A stretch of 33,678 nt of DNA from a virus. Position numbers and translations under genes: made by a program. The notes beneath the pieces were generated by a model, which ran no database searches, was not told where the DNA came from, and saw nothing but the letters and a program-made list of their open reading frames with translations. Below are positions 30,387 to 33,678 of the stretch, piece after piece. Each line of letters begins with the position of its first letter. Position 1 is the first letter of the stretch. The DNA lies in IMG/VR virus record IMGVR_UViG_3300042988_000161, positions 1 through 33,678 of that record; one strand, written 5' to 3'.

Positions 30387-30558
30387 CGTTCACCCCCTGA
30401 CCGCGCTCGACGCCGTCTTTGTACCCGTCGCGCAAGCCTTGAACGTATGCAATCCGGCAAACGTGAAGCAACGCCGCATCGAACGACCCTTTCCCGCCAG
30501 CCTTATCCTGTAACACCTCGGCGAACTCGCGCCGCAATTGATCCAACGTCAAAACCAT
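30376..30558 (-). CDS. Hypothetical protein, 60 aa
   Basis: There are two adjacent ATGs (30561 and 30558); the second has AGGGGG 5 nt upstream and is chosen. All-helical protein: VLTLDQLRREFAEVLQDKAG, then HVCRIAYVQGLRDGYKDGVE. Resembles small helical accessory proteins of phage replication modules, but no family is assigned. It overlaps the nuclease gene by 11 nt. Confidence 0.65.
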   Translation of the reverse strand: MVLTLDQLRREFAEVLQDKAGGKGSFDAALLHVCRIAYVQGLRDGYKDGVERGQGVNDVA

Positions 30559-30570
30559 CATTTCCCCCTG

Positions 30571-30717
30571 TTATCCGAACCGCCGCCCCTCGGCGATCCA
30601 ATTGCTACGGATTGCCCGATCCGCATCGCGGCGAATCGAGTCCCGAATCTGTTGCGCGAGCGGCGCGTCTTGCCGCCAGCGGCGTCCGAATACCCGACGC
30701 AATAATTTCCCGATCAT
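30571..30717 (-). CDS. Basic small protein, 48 aa
   Basis: From ATG 30717 with the very good ribosome site GGAAGGGG 7 nt upstream, to TAA 30571. Highly basic, with MIGKLLRRVFGRRWRQDAPL at the start and RDSIRRDADRAIRSNW further on. Probably helical and nucleic-acid or membrane associated. Its 5' two-thirds overlap the 3' part of the next listed gene in another frame. No family recognised. Confidence 0.5.
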   Translation of the reverse strand: MIGKLLRRVFGRRWRQDAPLAQQIRDSIRRDADRAIRSNWIAEGRRFG

Positions 30718-30796
30718 TTTTTTGCCCCTTCCGTTTCGGTTGAGATTTCAAAAAGCGGCGAAGCGATACGCCTTGCATGAGTCGATAAGGGTTCAT
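30605..30796 (-). CDS. Basic small protein, 63 aa, overlapping frame
   Basis: ATG 30796 lies in the polymerase stop (ATGA) with GGGGG 4 nt upstream, so initiation looks likely. MNPYRLMQGVSLRRFLKSQP begins a basic protein that runs to 30605. Its last ~37 residues overlap the 48-aa gene in a different frame and look less like coding sequence. Either both are made, or translation of this frame mainly serves to deliver ribosomes to the next start. Confidence 0.4.
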   Translation of the reverse strand: MNPYRLMQGVSLRRFLKSQPKRKGQKNDREIIASGIRTPLAARRAARATDSGLDSPRCGSGNP

Positions 30797-32553
30797 GCGA
30801 CCCCCACGTCCGCGAGGATCGAATGCGCCTCGCCGATGTACCATTCGAGATTGACGTCAGCGGGAACCGCTGGCGGAAGTTGCATCAACGGGCGCGCCCC
30901 TTCCGAGCGGGCGACCGTGTAGCCGTTGACCTTGTATTGAATGACGCCGGTTTCGCCCTCGGCGTAATACCAGCGGACGGCGCGACCGAGATATTCGTCG
31001 CCCTTGACCGCCCCGCCCTTGACCTGTCGGATCGTGACGAGCTTCCGCACGTCATCGCATCCGCGGATCGTTTCCTCGACCGGGACGCCTTTGACTAACG
31101 CCTTGACGACGGCCTCGACGCAAATCTGATTGACCGGGTTTTTCGCAAGCCCGGGCGGTGCATACGCGCCTTTTAACTTGATCCCGCCGTCGGTTTTCAG
31201 GGCGATATAATTGTTCACGTCGCGCGAATACAGGGCGGAATAATTGGTCGCCTCGGTGTCGAACCCGGTCACGATTTCCCATGCGGCGATCAAGCGGTCG
31301 AGCTTTTCGACGTCGCGCTTGTGGGCCTTGATGACAATGCCGTCGGTGTTTGCCGAAACGACCGCGATGCCTTCGTCCTCGAGCATTTCGATCAGCATCA
31401 AAAGCGATAACTGCCCGGTGATCGTGGTCTGAATCAAAAGATGCGGCGCATACAGGATCGAGTAACGCGACCCGAACTTACCGAATGAACCGTTGATCGT
31501 GATCTTGAGGGTATCGGCGACGACCTTGTTGCCGGAATGCTTCGCGGCGAGCCGTTGTTCGACGATGGTGCGATAAACGTCGAGGAAACGCGGCCCGAGG
31601 TTTTCCGGGTAAAGACCCGTCCGCAGGATGATCGCCGGATAATAGGACGCAACGTCGCGGTCGATCAGGACATGGTCGTCATCGCATACATGGGCGACGC
31701 CCGACTCGGTCGAATGCAATCCGCCGATGCCCATGCGATACACGCTCGACCCGATGCGGATGTCGAGATCGGACAACTCTTTCGGGAGTCCGATCTTGCC
31801 GCCGTCTTGAACGATGAACTCGGTCGCCTCGACGGTTGCCAGCACGTCGCGCAATTGGGCGGTCGTGAACGAAATATAGTTCGGCGTCTTGAACCGGATC
31901 ACCTTGCCGACCTCGACGGTCGCTTTCTTGATCCGTCCGCCGATCCGGGCCTTGATCACCGCCTCGGCGATCTGCGCGTCGGACTTACTGCGAACATCCT
32001 CGCCGATGTCTTTCGACATTGCCCCGCGAAGGTCGATTTGCGGCTCAAGGGCGCGATATAGTTCGGTTGTGACAGTCAGGTCATTCGCGCAGTATTCGCG
32101 AAGCTGGACGCGATCCGCGGGGCTAATTGACGCACTCGGTTCGATCGGTAAGTCTTGCATCCGCTCGGAATGAATCCGCCCGCCGTAAATCTTGAGGCTG
32201 GCGACGCCCGGGGCGACTTCGATCAGGTCAATGTGATCCAGTTCATACACCGCCGCATATTTGTCGGCGAATTGCCACGGTTTCAGATTCCGGTTGATGA
32301 TGTCATCCGCCGCGGCCTTGAGTTCGGCATTCGTCGCCCCGGCGAGCGCATAGGACATCAACGGCATGTCGAACGATGCGGAATTGAACCCGATCAGGGT
32401 CACGTCGCGGATTCTCGCCTTGAGGCCGTCAACGTCGAGCGGATGGCCGGGGTAAATCTCGAACAGGTCGATCCGGCCTTTGATCAGGTCGCGGAAGGCG
32501 ATCAGGAAATAATCCTGATATACCTCGATGTCGAATACGATTTTTTGCCGCAT
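30793..32553 (-). CDS. Family B DNA polymerase
   Basis: 586 aa from ATG 32553 (GAGG 5 nt upstream); an earlier ATG at 32568 lacks a good site. The proofreading exonuclease has D8/E10 in VFDIEVYQD, N57...D62 in GFNSASFDMPL and Y154...D158 in YCANDLTV. Polymerase motif A is DVASYYPAIIL (D300), motif B is LKITINGSFGKFG (K350), and motif C is SANTDGIVI (D404). Motif C reads NTDG instead of the usual DTDS; the second Asp, the main metal ligand, is kept. The protein is compact compared with ~900-aa family members. It should replicate phage DNA together with the ssDNA-binding protein, helicase and nuclease nearby. Confidence 0.9.
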   Translation of the reverse strand: MRQKIVFDIEVYQDYFLIAFRDLIKGRIDLFEIYPGHPLDVDGLKARIRDVTLIGFNSASFDMPLMSYALAGATNAELKAAADDIINRNLKPWQFADKYAAVYELDHIDLIEVAPGVASLKIYGGRIHSERMQDLPIEPSASISPADRVQLREYCANDLTVTTELYRALEPQIDLRGAMSKDIGEDVRSKSDAQIAEAVIKARIGGRIKKATVEVGKVIRFKTPNYISFTTAQLRDVLATVEATEFIVQDGGKIGLPKELSDLDIRIGSSVYRMGIGGLHSTESGVAHVCDDDHVLIDRDVASYYPAIILRTGLYPENLGPRFLDVYRTIVEQRLAAKHSGNKVVADTLKITINGSFGKFGSRYSILYAPHLLIQTTITGQLSLLMLIEMLEDEGIAVVSANTDGIVIKAHKRDVEKLDRLIAAWEIVTGFDTEATNYSALYSRDVNNYIALKTDGGIKLKGAYAPPGLAKNPVNQICVEAVVKALVKGVPVEETIRGCDDVRKLVTIRQVKGGAVKGDEYLGRAVRWYYAEGETGVIQYKVNGYTVARSEGARPLMQLPPAVPADVNLEWYIGEAHSILADVGVA

Positions 32554-32567
32554 GTTTTCCTCTTTCA

Positions 32568-32604
32568 TTTTTTAAAGCCGACTCGTTGAATCAGCTTTAA
32601 AAAA
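32568..32604 (-). promoter_or_regulatory. Perfect 11-bp hairpin before the polymerase gene
   Basis: TTTTTTAAAGC (32568-32578) and GCTTTAAAAAA (32594-32604) pair perfectly over a 15-nt loop. One arm is the U-tract of the terminator next to it and the other runs into ATG 32568. In the minus-strand RNA it could fold in competition with the terminator or shield the translation start. Confidence 0.6.
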
Positions 32605-32626
32605 CCCCCGATTAGAGTCATCGGGG
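32599..32626 (-). terminator. Intrinsic terminator or attenuator upstream of the polymerase gene
   Basis: CCCCGAT (minus strand from 32626) pairs perfectly with ATCGGGG (to 32606) across a 7-nt loop and is followed by GTTTTTT (down to 32599). It lies in the ~110-nt gap between the 117-aa gene and the polymerase gene. All genes here are in the same direction, so it would limit, not block, transcription of the downstream replication genes. Confidence 0.8.
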
Positions 32627-32663
32627 TAAAACCCGCGCTGGAGGGGGCGCGGGACGGAGAGAC

Positions 32664-33017
32664 TTAATTCAATTCGGCGTAAACGCTGGATTGCCACACC
32701 GACAACGGCGCGCCGTGGGCGTGACGCGGGTTAGCAATCCCGACCCGGACGATCACGCCTTCGCGTTCAAGCTGGCGCGTCACAGCGCCCCAAACACGCG
32801 GGTCGCCTTCCGTCTCGAAACCCTTCGCCATGGCATAGGCGCGGATTTCGGCGGTAATGAACGAATGCGGGCCGTTGATGCCGACGAACTCCCGGGCGAT
32901 TGCCTTCGCCTCGTCGATCCACTTCGCGCCGGCACCCTGCGCGACTTGCTCGATCGCGACATCGGCGGCAATGCGCGCCCCTTCGGGGTCATGCTGAAAA
33001 ATGCTCGTCTGGAACAT
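32664..33017 (-). CDS. Winged-helix-like hypothetical protein, 117 aa
   Basis: Starts at ATG 33017 with GGGGG 5 nt upstream. IEQVAQGAGAKWIDEAKAIA and INGPHSFITAEIRAYAMAKG form helices. DPRVWGAVTRQLEREGVIVR followed by a short beta wing (VGIANPRHAHGAPLSVWQSS) is the pattern of winged-helix domains seen in phage replication modules. Probably DNA-binding. It follows the DUF2815 gene by 10 nt and is the last gene before the terminator. Confidence 0.7.
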   Translation of the reverse strand: MFQTSIFQHDPEGARIAADVAIEQVAQGAGAKWIDEAKAIAREFVGINGPHSFITAEIRAYAMAKGFETEGDPRVWGAVTRQLEREGVIVRVGIANPRHAHGAPLSVWQSSVYAELN

Positions 33018-33027
33018 GGCGACCCCC

Positions 33028-33570
33028 TTAAACGAAATCGACTTCGTCAGCGTCAACGGCGTCGAACTCGTCGACGTCAGCGGGCGCGCCGCCAGCGAAT
33101 GCGTCGCCGTCCTTGACGAACTGGACACCGCGCAACGATGCGTTGACGCGCTTGCCGAATCCGTTGTCTTGCGCCCAAATCTCGACGCTGGCGTTGACAT
33201 AGCAACCGGCATACGGGCGACCGTCGTGCGAGGTCAGCGGGGATTTGTCGCGGTCGATCACGGTCGGGCGGACTTCCGAGCGGGCGGAAACGTAGAGCAT
33301 CCCGGGGAAACCGGCGTAATTCGCCTTGAGGTCGCCGTCGTGAATCGCGACCTTGTCAGTCGCGCGCAACTGCTTGACGACGGCGTCGGCTTTCGCGCCC
33401 CACTTTTCCTTTGCGACGACGTCGATCGCGGAATTGATCGCCTCGACTTGCGGGTCTTTCGGGTCGATCAGGAAAGTCGCGTCGAATGTGGCCTTGCCTT
33501 CGCCGTTGAATGCCTTCGCCTCGAACAGATTCGGGAAAGCGAGGCGAACTTGGTTAAGTTTGATTTTCAT
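33028..33570 (-). CDS. ssDNA-binding protein, DUF2815 family
   Basis: 180 aa from ATG 33570. KIKLNQVRLAFPNLFEAKAF is the DUF2815 start. Then come TFDATFLIDPKDPQVEAINS, MLYVSARSEVRPTVIDRDKS, RPYAGCYVNASVEIWAQDNG and an acidic C-terminal tail (DVDEFDAVDADEVDFV). DUF2815 proteins are OB-fold ssDNA-binding proteins (Enc34-like, functionally like T7 gp2.5), where the acidic tail contacts partner replication proteins. It is followed by the winged-helix gene and the polymerase. Confidence 0.9.
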   Translation of the reverse strand: MKIKLNQVRLAFPNLFEAKAFNGEGKATFDATFLIDPKDPQVEAINSAIDVVAKEKWGAKADAVVKQLRATDKVAIHDGDLKANYAGFPGMLYVSARSEVRPTVIDRDKSPLTSHDGRPYAGCYVNASVEIWAQDNGFGKRVNASLRGVQFVKDGDAFAGGAPADVDEFDAVDADEVDFV

Positions 33571-33585
33571 GGTTTGATGCCTTTC

Positions 33586-33678
33586 TTAAATTTGGGAAAA
33601 ATCGTCGGCGACGGGTTTGATTTCGAGCGCGGGGCGCTTGTCGCCAACGGGCGCGACGCTCGGATTTCCTGCGGATTG
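33586..33678 (-). CDS. 3' end of an upstream gene, possibly DUF2800 nuclease
   Basis: An open frame enters from the right edge and ends at TAA 33586, giving the last 30 residues: NPSVAPVGDKRPALEIKPVA, then DDFSQI. The gene directly upstream of DUF2815 in this module type is usually a DUF2800 (PD-(D/E)xK exonuclease) gene, and its end often looks like this proline-rich tail. The identity is inferred from gene order only. Confidence 0.5.
   Translation of the reverse strand, partial: QSAGNPSVAPVGDKRPALEIKPVADDFSQI

Overview
The window is one continuous stretch of a temperate tailed bacteriophage genome with a lambda-like siphovirus plan. It is either a free phage or a prophage sequence permuted around its attachment site. 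It is GC-rich, with mostly G or C at third codon positions. The families present (HK97-type protease-capsid fusion, NlpC/J tail tip, 3-TM GTA-type holin, DUF4224, DUF4376, DUF6378, and a tRNA-Ser fragment) point to a proteobacterial host, probably alpha- or betaproteobacterial. I cannot resolve the genus. No complete tRNA, rRNA, insertion sequence or CRISPR array was seen.

Plus strand, 54-24805: one late (virion and lysis) block. The order is small and large terminase, a Mor-like HTH protein, a gpW-like connector, portal, three small genes, two large and one smaller beta-rich virion proteins, a prohead protease/major capsid fusion, head completion (gpFII-like), gpU-like terminator, tail tube, gpG/gpGT chaperones made by a -1 frameshift, tape measure, M/L/K-like tip proteins, a gpI-gpJ fusion, fibre, fibre accessory genes, then holin and GH24 endolysin. 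Most genes abut or overlap by 1-8 nt.

Convergence region, 24806-25046: this looks like attP. It holds the 5' half of a tRNA-Ser(CGA) gene (minus strand) up to the anticodon loop, flanked by four copies of a GTTTTGCAATT arm-type repeat, several perfect hairpins, and a minus-strand intrinsic terminator.

Minus strand, 33678 down to 25047: the early block, read right to left. It starts with a partial gene (probably DUF2800), a DUF2815 ssDNA-binding protein, a winged-helix-like protein, a terminator/hairpin pair, a compact family B DNA polymerase, small genes, a VRR-NUC nuclease, a SNF2-type helicase, membrane microproteins, DUF6378, a TraR/DksA zinc finger, DUF4224 and a tyrosine integrase. Downstream of the integrase a strong promoter with three 11-bp repeats drives a second operon of five genes, including a KorA/TrfB-like HTH, that runs into attP.

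Working together: the early block replicates DNA and supplies integrase, and the late block packages DNA, builds the virion and lyses the cell. Integration would leave the host tRNA-Ser(CGA) with a phage-derived 5' half downstream of the phage operon. No classical CI/Cro repressor lies in the window.
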